64,000 bases of DNA from Corynebacterium tapiri (GCF_006334925.1 NZ_VDHJ01000003.1:1-64000), one strand, 5' to 3'; shown: positions 27,216 through 37,321, counted from the first letter of the stretch. The notes: generated by a model from the letters alone, not told the origin. Made by a program: numbers and translations.

Positions 27216-29739
27216 GTGCATTACTGACCTAGCTGACGTCCCGGAAGCCCACCTGGACGATGTCACCTTTGACACGTTCACGTCGTGGGTAGCCTCGCGC
27301 GGAATTAGCCTCTACCCCGCGCAGGAAGAGGCATCTCTGGCAGTCCTCGCCGGGGATAACGTCATCCTGGCCACTCCGACGGGCTCGGGTAAGTCGATGG
27401 TGGCCAATGCCTCCCACTTCTTCTCCCTAGCGCGTGGCAAGCGCAGCTTCTACACCGCTCCCATCAAGGCCTTGGTGAGCGAGAAGTTCTTCGCCCTGTG
27501 CGACATCTTTGGCCCCGAAAACGTGGGCATGATGACCGGCGATGCGACCGTCAACTACAACGCTCCGATCATCGCGGCCACAGCCGAGATCGTAGCCAAC
27601 ATGGCTCTGCGCCAGGGTGCGGAAGCCCCCATCGACCAAGTGGTGATGGACGAGTTCCACTACTACTCCGACCCTGAGCGCGGCTGGGCCTGGCAAGTCC
27701 CCTTGCTAGAGCTCCCGCAGACTCAGTTTGTGTTGATGTCCGCAACCCTGGGCGACACCACTGCCCTGAAGAAGGACCTCACCGAACGCACCGGACGCAA
27801 GACCACCGAGGTCACAGGCAGTACACGCCCGGTTCCACTGGACTTCCACTATGTGTACACCCCGGTGCATGAGACGATCGACAACCTCATGGCCGAGGGC
27901 AAGGCGCCGATCTACGTTGTCCACTTTTCCCAGCGCGAAGCCACCGAACGCGCCCAGGCCCTGACCAGCCTGAAGTTGATCTCCGCGGAGGAGAAGGAGG
28001 CCATAGCAAAGGAACTGGCCGGTTTCCGCTTCACCTCCACCTATGGCAAGACCCTGTCCTCACTGCTGCGCAAGGGCATCGGCGTCCATCACGCGGGCAT
28101 GCTTCCCAAGTACCGCCGTCTGGTTGAGCGCCTCGCTCAAACCGGCCTGCTCAAAGTTATCTGCGGCACGGATACGCTCGGGGTGGGCATCAACGTGCCT
28201 ATCCGCACCGTGCTCATGACCGGATTGGCCAAGTTCGACGGCACCCGTCAACGCACGCTGAAGTCCCGAGAGTTCCACCAGATCGCCGGACGAGCCGGTC
28301 GCGCGGGGTATGACACGGAGGGCACCGTGATCATCCAGGCACCGGAGCATGAGATCGAAAACGCGAAAGCCCGCGAACGCGCCGGGTCGGATCCGAAGAA
28401 GCTGAAGAAGATCCGCAAGCGCTCCGCCCGCGAGGGCGAGGTTACCTGGTCCCAGCGCACATTCGATCGCCTTACTGAGGCCGAGCCAGAGCAGCTGTCC
28501 AGCCAGTTCAAGGTATCCAACTCGATGCTGATTAACCTGCTCGAGCGCCACGGAAATGCCTATGAGCACGCCAAGCACCTGCTGCGCACCAATCATGATC
28601 CACGCCCGAAGCAGAATCAGGACATCCTCACCATGGTTGCCCTCATGCGCGGCCTCCTGGATGCTGGATTGGCCACCCGGCGCGAGGAACCGGACCGCTA
28701 CGGACGCACGTATCACCTCACCCGTGAGTTGCCCCGGGACTTTGCGCTGAACCAGCCGCTGAGCCCCTTCGCCCTGGCCGCGCTCGATCTGCTCGATCCC
28801 GAGTCAGATACCTACGAGCTCGATCTCATCAGCGTCTTTGAGTCCATCCTGGATAGTCCCCGCCAGATCCTCAAAGCTCAGGAAAAGCAGGCCCGCGGGG
28901 ACGAGATCGCGCACCTGAAGGCCGAGGGGGTGGAGTACACCGAGCGCATGGCGCTCATCGAGGAGGTCACTTACCCCCAGCCTCTGGCAGAGCTTCTCGA
29001 CCAGGCCTATGACACCTTTGCCGAGACCCAACCGTGGGTCAAGGAATTCGAGCTCGAGCCCAAGTCGATTGTGCGCGAAATGATCGAGAAGGCCATGACG
29101 TTCTCGGACCTTGTTTCCACCTACCAGCTGGCGCGCTCGGAGGGCGTCGTTCTGCGCTACCTCACCGACGCCTGGCGCACCCTCAAGCACACTGTCCCGG
29201 AGGAGTACGTCACAGAGCGCCTGGCAGACATCATCGAGTGGCTCGGAGAGCTGGTGCGACAGGTGGATTCCTCGCTTGTCGACGAATGGGCGCGCATGGG
29301 TGATGAAGACACCCCGGTATCTGCCGAGGTGGTTGAACGCGAGCTGGCCTTCGGAGTCGAGGACCCCACTGCCCTGACCGCCAACCGTCGCGCCTTTACC
29401 GTCATGGTGCGCAATTACTTCTTCCGCCTCGTGGATCTTTTCGCCCTCGAGCGCGAGGAGGAATTGGCTGCCATGACCGACTATCTCGACGACGCCCCCG
29501 ATTTCCCGTCTGCTCTGGACGACTACTTCGACGAGTATGACGACGTGGATATAACCCAGGCAGCACGTGGTAGCGAGTACTTCCACGTCACTGACAATGG
29601 GCGGTTGTGGACGGTGCGCCAGATCATCAAGGACCCCGAAGGGGATAATTCCTTTGCCTTTGAAGGCGTGGTCGACCTGGATGCTTCGGACGAGGCCGGT
29701 GAGGTACGTCTCAGCGAATTAACCCTATCCGAGCAGTAA
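27193..29739 (+). CDS. helY: Ski2/Mtr4-like ATP-dependent RNA helicase HelY
   Basis: DEVH-type superfamily 2 helicase of about 848 residues. Motifs in order: ATPTGSGKSMVAN (I), DEFHYYSDPERGWAW (II), LMSATLGDT (III), CGTDTLGVGINVPIRTVL (V) and HQIAGRAGRAGYDTEG (VI). A rRNA-processing arch/DSHCT-like helical C-terminus fills the last 250 residues. The RNA-helicase role is inferred from Mtr4 similarity. GTG 27193 has GAGGGA seven bases upstream; GTG 27202 and ATG 27175 are alternatives. All overlap the 3' end of the PAC2 gene, indicating translational coupling. Confidence 0.88.
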   Translation: MDRVNLAECITDLADVPEAHLDDVTFDTFTSWVASRGISLYPAQEEASLAVLAGDNVILATPTGSGKSMVANASHFFSLARGKRSFYTAPIKALVSEKFFALCDIFGPENVGMMTGDATVNYNAPIIAATAEIVANMALRQGAEAPIDQVVMDEFHYYSDPERGWAWQVPLLELPQTQFVLMSATLGDTTALKKDLTERTGRKTTEVTGSTRPVPLDFHYVYTPVHETIDNLMAEGKAPIYVVHFSQREATERAQALTSLKLISAEEKEAIAKELAGFRFTSTYGKTLSSLLRKGIGVHHAGMLPKYRRLVERLAQTGLLKVICGTDTLGVGINVPIRTVLMTGLAKFDGTRQRTLKSREFHQIAGRAGRAGYDTEGTVIIQAPEHEIENAKARERAGSDPKKLKKIRKRSAREGEVTWSQRTFDRLTEAEPEQLSSQFKVSNSMLINLLERHGNAYEHAKHLLRTNHDPRPKQNQDILTMVALMRGLLDAGLATRREEPDRYGRTYHLTRELPRDFALNQPLSPFALAALDLLDPESDTYELDLISVFESILDSPRQILKAQEKQARGDEIAHLKAEGVEYTERMALIEEVTYPQPLAELLDQAYDTFAETQPWVKEFELEPKSIVREMIEKAMTFSDLVSTYQLARSEGVVLRYLTDAWRTLKHTVPEEYVTERLADIIEWLGELVRQVDSSLVDEWARMGDEDTPVSAEVVERELAFGVEDPTALTANRRAFTVMVRNYFFRLVDLFALEREEELAAMTDYLDDAPDFPSALDDYFDEYDDVDITQAARGSEYFHVTDNGRLWTVRQIIKDPEGDNSFAFEGVVDLDASDEAGEVRLSELTLSEQ

Positions 29740-29789
29740 CAGTTTGATAGAGATGAATCTTTAACCCCTCCAGAGACTGCCAGCTTGTC

Positions 29790-29804
29790 TACAGTTGAAA
29801 GACA
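29790..29804 (+). promoter_or_regulatory. -10 element of leaderless oxyR
   Basis: TACAGT at 29790-29795, eight bases, then ATG 29804. It matches TAnAnT. Confidence 0.55.
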
Positions 29805-30742
29805 TGAGTAGTAAGGAGTACCGACCAACGCTTGCGCAGTTGCGCACGTTTGTCACCATTGCTGAGCAGAAGCATTTCGGTTCAGCCGCTGCTCAGCTCG
29901 GCATTTCCCAGCCCTCCCTCTCACAAGCGCTCTCTGCACTGGAGCAGGGCTTGGATCTGCAGCTCATCGAGCGTTCTACGCGCCGGGTCATTGTGACGAC
30001 CCCGGGTGAGCGCCTCCTCCCCTACGCCAAGGCAACGCTGGAGGCAGCCGATGCCTTTCTGGCTCATTCCCGCGGCGCCTCCGGCACGCTCTCTGGGCCA
30101 GTCTCGATCGGCATCATCCCCACCGCAGCGCCGTACATCCTGACGGAGCTCTTAAGAATTCTGGGCGAACGCTTCCCCAACGTCGAACCCCGCATCGTCG
30201 AGGAACAAACCGCCAGCCTGTTGCATAGGTTACGCGATGGTCAGATCGATGCCGCCTTCCTCGCTCTACCGACCGAGGCCACCGGTGTGATCGAGCTTCC
30301 GCTGTACCGCGAGCCCTTTTCCGTCGTCCTCCCAACGGGCCATGCATTGGCTGGCCGCAATGACCTGCAGGTGGCGGATCTCAACGATGTGGAATTGTTG
30401 CTTCTCGACGATGGCCACTGCCTGCGCGACCAAGTCCTTGATCTGTGCCGCAGAGCCGATGTCAACCCGATGACCTCGCTGAGTTCGGCGACCAGTGCGA
30501 CCTCGCTGACCACGACCCTGCAGCTGGTCATCGGGGGTTTGGGTGCCACCCTGGTCCCCGCGTCTGCCCTCGCTCAGGAGCAGGGCCGTCCGGGCATGGC
30601 TGTGGCCCATTTCGCCCCAGAAGTTGATGCCGGCCGCACAATGGGAGTGGTGTTTCGAGGATCGTCGTCACGCGCGGAGGAATACGCACAACTGGGTCAG
30701 TGCTTTGTCGAGGCCTACGAGCGTTCCGTAGGTCAGGAGTAA
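29804..30742 (+). CDS. oxyR: Hydrogen peroxide-sensing LysR-type regulator OxyR
   Basis: Peroxide-sensing transcription factor; in C. glutamicum it represses catalase, dps, ftn and related genes until oxidised. It is 312 residues. An N-terminal LysR helix-turn-helix (FGSAAAQLGISQPSLSQALS) is followed by the effector domain. The redox pair is in DDGHCLRDQVLDLC: counting from ATG 29804 the cysteines fall at 206 and 215, the numbers known for C. glutamicum OxyR, which also confirms the start. hrpA begins 31 bases downstream. The adjacent oxyR-hrpA order is conserved in corynebacteria. Confidence 0.95.
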   Translation: MSSKEYRPTLAQLRTFVTIAEQKHFGSAAAQLGISQPSLSQALSALEQGLDLQLIERSTRRVIVTTPGERLLPYAKATLEAADAFLAHSRGASGTLSGPVSIGIIPTAAPYILTELLRILGERFPNVEPRIVEEQTASLLHRLRDGQIDAAFLALPTEATGVIELPLYREPFSVVLPTGHALAGRNDLQVADLNDVELLLLDDGHCLRDQVLDLCRRADVNPMTSLSSATSATSLTTTLQLVIGGLGATLVPASALAQEQGRPGMAVAHFAPEVDAGRTMGVVFRGSSSRAEEYAQLGQCFVEAYERSVGQE

Positions 30743-30773
30743 CCCGGGGAGGTAGTAGCATCGTCTAACGATT

Positions 30774-33700
30774 ATGACTACGCCACCACCTGCTTCCCCG
30801 GCCTCTCGTGACGAGCTGTTCCCCGCACTCGAGGGGGTATCAATCGCCAGTGAGCGCGCTTTCCGTCGTCGCCTTAAGAAGGCTCGTTCCCCGAAGGCGC
30901 TGGCTGCGATCTCTGCAGACATAGCAGAGGCTCAGAAGTCAGTCGCCGCGATTGAGGCTGGGATTGGCGAGATCACCTTCCCGGAACAACTGCCTGTGTC
31001 GGGGCGTCATGACGACATCGCGGAGGCGATTGCCAACAACCAGGTAGTCGTCATTGCAGGTGAGACGGGCTCCGGTAAGACGACCCAGATTCCCAAGATC
31101 TGCCTGGAGCTCGGCCGCGGGCGTCGTGGACTCATCGGTCATACACAGCCACGTCGTCTTGCCGCGCGAACCGTAGCCGAGCGCATCGCCGAAGAGCTCG
31201 GACAGGACTTGGGCGAATCGGTGGGTTATGCCATCCGCTTCGACGACCGGGTGTCTGCCACCACCGCCGTGAAGCTGATGACCGACGGCATTTTGCTCGC
31301 TGAAATGCAGCGGGACCGCTTTTTGAACGCCTACGACACGATCATTATCGATGAGGCCCACGAGCGCAGCCTCAACATCGACTTCTTGCTCGGTTACCTC
31401 AAGCGACTGCTCCCCCGCCGACCGGATCTGAAGGTGATCATCACCTCGGCGACGATCGATCCCGAGCGATTTGCCCAGCACTTCAATGATGCTGAGGGCA
31501 ACCCCGCCCCGATCATCGAGGTCTCCGGCCGCACCTACCCCGTGGAGATCCGGTACCGAGAGCCAGACATTGATCGTGATCCGCTGGACGCTCTGTGCGA
31601 CGCCATCGAGGAACTTATGGCGGAAGGCCCTGGGGACATTCTGTGCTTCTTCGCAGGTGAGCGCGATATTCGCGATGCCATGGAGGCCATCGAGGCGCGC
31701 AAGTATCGCGGCGTAGAGGTCACTCCCCTGTTCGGGCGCTTGTCCAACCAGGAACAGCATCGCGTCTTCTCGCCCCACTCGGGACGGCGCATCGTTTTGG
31801 CTACCAACATCGCCGAGACCTCGCTCACCGTTCCGGGTATCCACTACGTGGTGGACACCGGCACCGCGCGTGTTTCGCGCTATTCCACGCGCACTAAAGT
31901 GCAGCGCCTACCCATCGAGCCGATCTCCCAGGCCAGCGCTAATCAGCGCTCCGGTCGTTGTGGCCGTGTGGCCGACGGTGTGGCCATTCGCCTCTACTCC
32001 GAGCAGGACTTTGAATCGCGCCCGGAGTTCACCGACCCCGAGATTCTGCGCACCAACCTTGCCAGCGTGATCCTGCAGATGATGTCGCTGCGTTTGGGCG
32101 AAATCTCCGAGTTCCCGTTCGTGCAGGCACCAGAACCCAAGGCCATCCGCGACGGCGTCACTCTGCTGCACGAGCTCGGAGCGGTAGCCGACAATGCACT
32201 GACACCTGTGGGCAAGGACCTGGCCGCGATCCCGGTCGATCCCCGCATGGCACGCATGCTCGTGGAAGCTAACCGACTGGGCACGCTCGATGACGTCACC
32301 GTCCTGGTGGCCGCCATGACCATCCAGGATGTGCGCGAACGCCCCCTGGAAAAGCAGGCCCAGGCGGATCAGGCGCACGCGCGCTTCAAGGACAAGAGCA
32401 GCGACTTTGCCGCCATGCTCAAGCTGTGGGACTACATCAACGACACCCGCGATGATCTCTCCGGCAACCAATTCCGCAAGCGCATGACCAACGAGTATCT
32501 CCACTACATGCGCATCCGTGAGTGGTACGACTTGGTCCGTCAGCTGCGCGGGGTGACTAAACGACTGGGCTGGTCGGAACGCGACCAGGTTGCCGGCCCC
32601 CGCGACCTGGACGGGATCCACCAGTCTCTGCTGACCGGCCTGCTATCCAACATCGGAGCGCGCGACGGGGATTCCAAGGAGTTCCGAGGTGCTCGCGGCA
32701 CCAAGTTCCTCATCTTCCCTGGTTCTGCGCTGTCTAAGAAGCCGCCGGAGTTCATCATGGCAGCCGAGCTAGTGGAGACCTCTCGCCTGTGGGCTCGCGA
32801 CGTCGCCGCGATCCAACCTTCCTGGGTCGAGCGCGTAGCCAAGGATCTGATCAAGCGCACGTACAGCGAGCCGACGTGGTCGGCAAAGCGGGGTGCCGCC
32901 ATGGCGCACGAGAAGGCCACCCTCTACGGCGTGACCATCGTTGCCGATCGTTTCGTCCCGTACCACCGCGTGGATGCCGAGGCCTCCCGGGACATGTTTA
33001 TCCGCCACGCGCTGGTCGAACGTGATTGGCAGAGCCATCACCCGTTCCTAAAGCACAACGCAGAAGCACTCGAAACCGCCATGTCGGTGGAGGAAAAGGC
33101 TCGTCGCCGCGGAATCGTGGTTGATGACGACGTACTGTTCGACTTCTACGACGCTCGAATCCCCCAAAACGTCACCACCGGCAAAAACTTCGACTCCTGG
33201 TGGAAGAAGGAACAGCGCCGTAACCCGCAGCTGCTCGACTTTGATCCCGAGAAGCTTTTCGCCGATGACGCCTCCCACGTCACCGAAAAGGACTTCCCGG
33301 AGACCTGGCAGCACGGATCGCTCACTCTCGAACTGAGCTACCGCTTCGAGCCCGGCCACCCACGCGATGGCGTCACCGTCCACATCCCGCTGCCGCTCCT
33401 GGCGGGCATCGACTCGGCCGGTTTTGATTGGCTCGTTCCCGGCGTACGCGAGGAGCTCGTCACTGAGCTGATTCGCACGTTGCCGAAGGCTTTGCGACGT
33501 TCCGTCGTACCAGCACCCAACTTTGCTGCCCGGGCTACTCCCCAGCTGGTGGCCTATGAGTCGCCGTTGGTGGAACAGCTTGCCGACGTGCTGCGCGAGC
33601 TCGGTGGCTCCGGTATTAACTCCACTGACTTCCAGCCCGAAAGCCTGCCAGCACACCTACGGATGACGTTTGCCGCTGTGGACAAGCGCGGCAAGATCGT

Positions 33701-34643
33701 GGACGCGGACAAGGACCTCGCCGCGCTACGTGAGCGCCAGGCTGGCCACATCACGACATCTGTGAGCAAGGCCAGCCGCAAGAGTGAATCTGCGGTGGCT
33801 AAATCCTGGACCCCGGACACCCTCGGCACTGTGCCCGAAACGGTAAAGACCACGATCGATGGTCATACCGTCGATGCGTTTCCTGCCCTGTCCATCTCGG
33901 AGCAGGGTGTAGAGGTCAAGGTATTTCCCACCAGGGCCGCAGCGGACGCCTCCATGCGCACTGCCACGCTCACCATGCTCTTGCGAAACATTTCGGTCAA
34001 CGCCAAGCAGATGGTCAAGGGCCTGCCGCTGCAGCAAAAGGTCGCTATCGATAATTATCCGCACGGCGGGGCTGATGGGTTGGTCTCCGATGCCCGCGTC
34101 GCCGCTGTGCGCGACGCCATGGTTAAGGCAGGCGGGCCGGTACGCGACCCGAAGGACTTTGAGGCCCTGAAGGATAAGGTTGCCCCAGAGGTGCCCACCT
34201 TGGTTCGCCAGTCTGTGGTCGCTCTGGCCCCCGCACTCGTCGAGTACGGTCGCGTCAAAGCGGAGTTGGAAAAGTGGACCGGGCCGGCAATTGAGGACAT
34301 GCAAGCCCAGTTGAACTTCATGCTCCCCAAGAACGCCCTCACCACCCACGGGATGACGCACCTCAAGCACCTCCCCCGCTATCTGCAAGCCATGACGATT
34401 CGCCTGGATGGCATGGGCTTGGATCCGGATAAGGACGCGGATCGCCAGAGCGAGGTCGACGAGGTCAAGGCCTACTTGCGGGCGCGCCTGCGAACGGCCA
34501 AGGCGGGAACGGAAAAGTCCCCTGCTGTGCGCGACATTCTGTGGGCGATTGAGGAGTTCCGGGTTAGCCTCTTTGCCCAGCGACTAGGGACTGCACACGC
34601 AGTTTCTGCCCGCCGAATCCGCAAGGCGATAGACAAGCTATAG
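30774..34643 (+). CDS. hrpA: ATP-dependent RNA helicase HrpA
   Basis: Large DEAH-box RNA helicase, 1289 residues, full length for HrpA. Motifs: AGETGSGKTTQIPKICLELG (I), DEAHERSLNIDFLLGYLK (II), ITSATID (III), VLATNIAETSLTVPGI (V) and QRSGRCGRVADG (VI). Helicase-associated HA2 and OB-fold domains follow, then the C-terminal DUF3418 block typical of HrpA (about residues 690-1280). In other bacteria HrpA resolves stalled or colliding ribosomes. A TAGCAT hexamer 12 bases before the ATG may give a very short leader. It converges on nrdR with a six-base gap. Confidence 0.95.
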   Translation: MTTPPPASPASRDELFPALEGVSIASERAFRRRLKKARSPKALAAISADIAEAQKSVAAIEAGIGEITFPEQLPVSGRHDDIAEAIANNQVVVIAGETGSGKTTQIPKICLELGRGRRGLIGHTQPRRLAARTVAERIAEELGQDLGESVGYAIRFDDRVSATTAVKLMTDGILLAEMQRDRFLNAYDTIIIDEAHERSLNIDFLLGYLKRLLPRRPDLKVIITSATIDPERFAQHFNDAEGNPAPIIEVSGRTYPVEIRYREPDIDRDPLDALCDAIEELMAEGPGDILCFFAGERDIRDAMEAIEARKYRGVEVTPLFGRLSNQEQHRVFSPHSGRRIVLATNIAETSLTVPGIHYVVDTGTARVSRYSTRTKVQRLPIEPISQASANQRSGRCGRVADGVAIRLYSEQDFESRPEFTDPEILRTNLASVILQMMSLRLGEISEFPFVQAPEPKAIRDGVTLLHELGAVADNALTPVGKDLAAIPVDPRMARMLVEANRLGTLDDVTVLVAAMTIQDVRERPLEKQAQADQAHARFKDKSSDFAAMLKLWDYINDTRDDLSGNQFRKRMTNEYLHYMRIREWYDLVRQLRGVTKRLGWSERDQVAGPRDLDGIHQSLLTGLLSNIGARDGDSKEFRGARGTKFLIFPGSALSKKPPEFIMAAELVETSRLWARDVAAIQPSWVERVAKDLIKRTYSEPTWSAKRGAAMAHEKATLYGVTIVADRFVPYHRVDAEASRDMFIRHALVERDWQSHHPFLKHNAEALETAMSVEEKARRRGIVVDDDVLFDFYDARIPQNVTTGKNFDSWWKKEQRRNPQLLDFDPEKLFADDASHVTEKDFPETWQHGSLTLELSYRFEPGHPRDGVTVHIPLPLLAGIDSAGFDWLVPGVREELVTELIRTLPKALRRSVVPAPNFAARATPQLVAYESPLVEQLADVLRELGGSGINSTDFQPESLPAHLRMTFAAVDKRGKIVDADKDLAALRERQAGHITTSVSKASRKSESAVAKSWTPDTLGTVPETVKTTIDGHTVDAFPALSISEQGVEVKVFPTRAAADASMRTATLTMLLRNISVNAKQMVKGLPLQQKVAIDNYPHGGADGLVSDARVAAVRDAMVKAGGPVRDPKDFEALKDKVAPEVPTLVRQSVVALAPALVEYGRVKAELEKWTGPAIEDMQAQLNFMLPKNALTTHGMTHLKHLPRYLQAMTIRLDGMGLDPDKDADRQSEVDEVKAYLRARLRTAKAGTEKSPAVRDILWAIEEFRVSLFAQRLGTAHAVSARRIRKAIDKL

Positions 34644-34649
34644 GCAGAA

Positions 34650-35105
34650 CTAGTCCTCGCGGTCCCGGCGGCGCATGAGGCGGATCTCGGATTCGAAGTC
34701 GGCCGCGTTTTCGAAGGACTTATACACCGAGGCGAAACGCAGGTAGGCGACCTCGTCGAGCTCTCGCAAAGGCTCCAGGATTGCCAGACCAATATCGTTG
34801 GCGTTGATTTGGGAGCTGCCCTTGCCGCGCACTTTCTCCTCTACTTGCTGCGCGAGCTTTTTCAGAGAGTCATCTCCCACTTCTCGCCCTTGGCACGCCC
34901 GGCGCACGCCGCGAATGAGCTTCTCACGGCTGAATGGCTCTGTAATTCCGTTGCGCTTTACTACCAGCAAGATGGCTTTCTCCACCGTCGTAAAGCGACC
35001 CTGACATGAAGGGCATTCCCTACGGCGCCTAATGGACGCTCCTGCGTCGACGACGCGGGAATCGATGACCCGTGATTGTTCGTGGTGGCAGAAAGGGCAA
35101 TACAC
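34650..35105 (-). CDS. nrdR: Transcriptional repressor NrdR
   Basis: Represses ribonucleotide reductase genes in response to ATP/dATP. It is 151 residues. The zinc ribbon at the N-terminus shows two Cys pairs ([10 protein letters not shown] and [12 protein letters not shown]). The ATP-cone domain (residues ~45-135) follows, with [19 protein letters not shown]. The gene lies 32 bases downstream of divS and on the same strand; the lexA-divS-nrdR cluster puts SOS and dNTP control side by side. Confidence 0.96.
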   Translation of the reverse strand: MYCPFCHHEQSRVIDSRVVDAGASIRRRRECPSCQGRFTTVEKAILLVVKRNGITEPFSREKLIRGVRRACQGREVGDDSLKKLAQQVEEKVRGKGSSQINANDIGLAILEPLRELDEVAYLRFASVYKSFENAADFESEIRLMRRRDRED

Positions 35106-35137
35106 GTCTCAGATTCTAGTGCTCCCGCCGAGACGGA

Positions 35138-35458
35138 CTAACGCCCAGCTACCGCAGTCACCGTTTGGGTTGGTGCACTGTTATCCGCGCCCAGGTCTGC
35201 GCCTACGACCATGCCGGTGAACACTACGAAGCCTGCTGCTGCACCAACAAGCCACGTGCGGGCATTCTCGCGCCAGCGTTCGACTCGATCTCTAGTGGAA
35301 TGGTCGTCTATTGGCACACGCAGAGCCATAGGCTGTACCGGACGCAGCGTTCGCACGTTCGAATGATCCACGTCAGTGTTTGGGCTGACTGGAACATCCC
35401 AGTAGGACGGCTGGGAAACAGGGTATGTACGACGGTTAGAGGTGGTAGCGATAGTCAT
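35138..35458 (-). CDS. divS: SOS-linked cell-division suppressor DivS-like membrane protein
   Basis: About 106 residues. An N-terminal basic/Pro-rich cytoplasmic part (TIATTSNRRTYPVSQPSYW) is followed by one membrane helix (WLVGAAAGFVVFTGMVVGADLG) and a short outside tail. In C. glutamicum the gene between nrdR and lexA is divS, an SOS-induced division inhibitor; position, size and single-span topology fit. Sequence similarity to DivS cannot be checked here. The putative start at 35458 follows GGAAAGGATCATCC-type sequence, with the frame continuing upstream into the LexA-box region. Confidence 0.75.
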   Translation of the reverse strand: MTIATTSNRRTYPVSQPSYWDVPVSPNTDVDHSNVRTLRPVQPMALRVPIDDHSTRDRVERWRENARTWLVGAAAGFVVFTGMVVGADLGADNSAPTQTVTAVAGR

Positions 35459-35524
35459 TGGATGATCCTTTCCTGTATGAGTTCCCCTAATGTATCGAGT
35501 GGTCTCGACAGCACTCCGGGAAAT

Positions 35525-35610
35525 ACGTTCACATGTTCGAATGTGTTCGTATGTTCGAAAGTTAACAGAGGTTCGAACGTTTGTCCACACCAAGTTCGAA
35601 TGAATCGAAC
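35525..35610. promoter_or_regulatory. Cluster of LexA (SOS) box half-sites between divS and lexA
   Basis: The divergent gap contains GTTCGAA-type half-sites starting near 35535, 35553, 35571 and 35594, plus TCGAAC at 35605. The best full 16-mer against the actinobacterial TCGAACAnnTGTTCGA box is at 35525-35540, with a perfect right half. This is where autoregulated lexA and SOS-controlled divS boxes are expected. Confidence 0.7.
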
Positions 35611-35718
35611 ACAGAGGCGTAAGGTGTGCTAGAAAAGAGATCAGTCCACATAATCCCGCTTATCGATAACGCCTCTGAGGCGATACGCCGAGACCTCACC
35701 GATCAAAGGACGGACCCC

Positions 35719-36396
35719 ATGGGTAACCCCCGCAAGAAGCCTGACATCACGACACTTTCGCCCCGCCAGAAGCGCATTCTGGAAGTTATCCGTGACGCCG
35801 TGGTGCTGCGTGGATACGCTCCCAGCATCCGTGAGATCGGCGATGCTGCAGGTTTGCAGTCCACGTCCTCGGTCGCCTATCAGCTCAATGAGCTCGAAAA
35901 GAAGGGGTTCTTGCGGCGCGACCCGAACAAGCCGCGCGCTGTGGACATCCGGCATCTCAATGACTCACCGGCCGAGGCCCCTGCCCCAGAGAAGAACTCT
36001 TCAATTCCGCAGGACGCCTCGCAGCCCAGCTACATTCCCGTGGTGGGGCAGATTGCCGCCGGCTCCCCGATTTTGGCTGAGCAGGAGGTCGACGGTTACT
36101 TCCCGATGCCAGCGGACATCGTCGGTGAAGGCGAGCTATACATGCTGCGAGTCGTGGGCGATTCCATGAAACTAGCCGGCATTATGGACGGAGATTGGGT
36201 CATCGTGCGCGCACAGCCGGTTGCCGAAGAGGGTGAGTTCGTCGCCGCGCTTCTCGACGGTGAAGCCACCGTTAAGGAGCTGCACCGCGATAGCTCTGGT
36301 GTGTGGCTGTTGCCCCACAACGAAGATTACGACCCCATTCGTGGCGATGAAGCCGAGATCATGGGCAAGGTCGTGTCGGTTTTCCGCCGCCTCTAA
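35719..36396 (+). CDS. lexA: SOS repressor LexA
   Basis: Represses the SOS regulon and self-cleaves when stimulated by RecA. It is 225 residues. The N-terminal winged helix is PRQKRILEVIRDAVVLRGY... with the recognition region SVAYQLNELEKKGFL. The peptidase domain (~105-225) has the Ala114-Gly115 cleavage site in VGQIAAGSP, nucleophile Ser149 in VGDSMKLAG and general-base Lys186 in GEATVKEL. ATG 35719 has AAAGGA eight bases upstream; a longer frame from 35626 is possible, since corynebacterial LexA can be a few residues longer. It faces divS across the SOS boxes. Confidence 0.95.
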   Translation: MGNPRKKPDITTLSPRQKRILEVIRDAVVLRGYAPSIREIGDAAGLQSTSSVAYQLNELEKKGFLRRDPNKPRAVDIRHLNDSPAEAPAPEKNSSIPQDASQPSYIPVVGQIAAGSPILAEQEVDGYFPMPADIVGEGELYMLRVVGDSMKLAGIMDGDWVIVRAQPVAEEGEFVAALLDGEATVKELHRDSSGVWLLPHNEDYDPIRGDEAEIMGKVVSVFRRL

Positions 36397-36529
36397 TCCC
36401 CCTACTCCTCCCATTCAGGGGTAATCGGGCATAATTCCACACGTTTCTCCAACAATATCCGTGGGGTTGACGGCAAGATAGAGGCGTTATGTTTGCCAGC
36501 TCTTAAGTGTGGAAGAGGTAAAGCCCACC

Positions 36530-37321
36530 ATGTACGCCGAGGAACGTCGCCGACAGATTGCGTCTTTGACTTCCGTAGAAGGACGCGTCAGTGTCGCCGA
36601 ACTTGCTCAGCGTTTCGACGTCACCGCCGAGACCATTCGACGCGACCTCGCCGTTCTCGACCATGAGGGCCTGGTTAATCGCGTGCACGGTGGCGCTGTA
36701 GCAACTCAGTCATTCCGGACTTCTGAGCTTTCGCTCGATACGCGTAGCCGTTCCGCACAGCCCGCCAAGATGGCTATTGCCCGAGCGGCCGCAGATTTCC
36801 TACCTCCCGCACGGGGCGCGTTCTTTTTGGATTCCGGATCCACCACTCGCGCGTTGGCGGATATTGCAGCGGAGCGTGCAGCGGTACAGGGCTGGTCGAT
36901 CGTCACCAACTCCCTGCCCATTGCGCTGAGCCTGGCTGCGCAGGAAGTTCCCGAGGTTCAGTTGCTCGGCGGGCGCGTTCGTGCGATCACACAGGCCGTG
37001 GTTGGCGACACGGCGCTGCGCACGTTGGCACTGATGCGCGCGGACGTCGCGTTTATTGGCACCAACGCGCTCTCGTTGGACCACGGGCTTTCCACTGCGG
37101 ATTCCCAAGAGGCCTCGGTCAAGTCCGCAATGGTGACGAATGCCCACAAGGTGGTCGTCTTGTGCGACTCTTCCAAGTTGGGCAATGACTACCTGGTGAG
37201 CTTTGCCCCGACCTCGTCGATCGATGTGGTCATCACCGATGACCAAGCCCCCGAGTCATACCTCGACGCGCTGCGCGAGCGCGAGATCGAGGTCGTGGTG
37301 GTGCCTACTCCACGCGGATAG
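36530..37321 (+). CDS. sugR: DeoR-family regulator, SugR/FruR-like
   Basis: DeoR-type repressor of PTS and sugar genes. It is 263 residues. The N-terminal helix-turn-helix is RVSVAELAQRFDVTAETIRRDLAVL, and the effector-binding domain shows FLDSGSTTRALADI and IGTNALSLDHG-style DeoR signatures. It lies between lexA and ptsI exactly where C. glutamicum has sugR, which represses ptsI, ptsH and ptsF/fruA. C. glutamicum also has a second DeoR regulator (fruR) beside fruK; none is present here, so this single gene may cover both roles. ATG 36530 is preferred over GTG 36509. Confidence 0.78.
   Translation: MYAEERRRQIASLTSVEGRVSVAELAQRFDVTAETIRRDLAVLDHEGLVNRVHGGAVATQSFRTSELSLDTRSRSAQPAKMAIARAAADFLPPARGAFFLDSGSTTRALADIAAERAAVQGWSIVTNSLPIALSLAAQEVPEVQLLGGRVRAITQAVVGDTALRTLALMRADVAFIGTNALSLDHGLSTADSQEASVKSAMVTNAHKVVVLCDSSKLGNDYLVSFAPTSSIDVVITDDQAPESYLDALREREIEVVVVPTPRG

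Noticed and set aside
29746-29765. OxyR-type ATAG-N7-CTAT site before oxyR (ATAGAGATGAATCTTT)
   Set aside because: Only one half matches; too weak to list.
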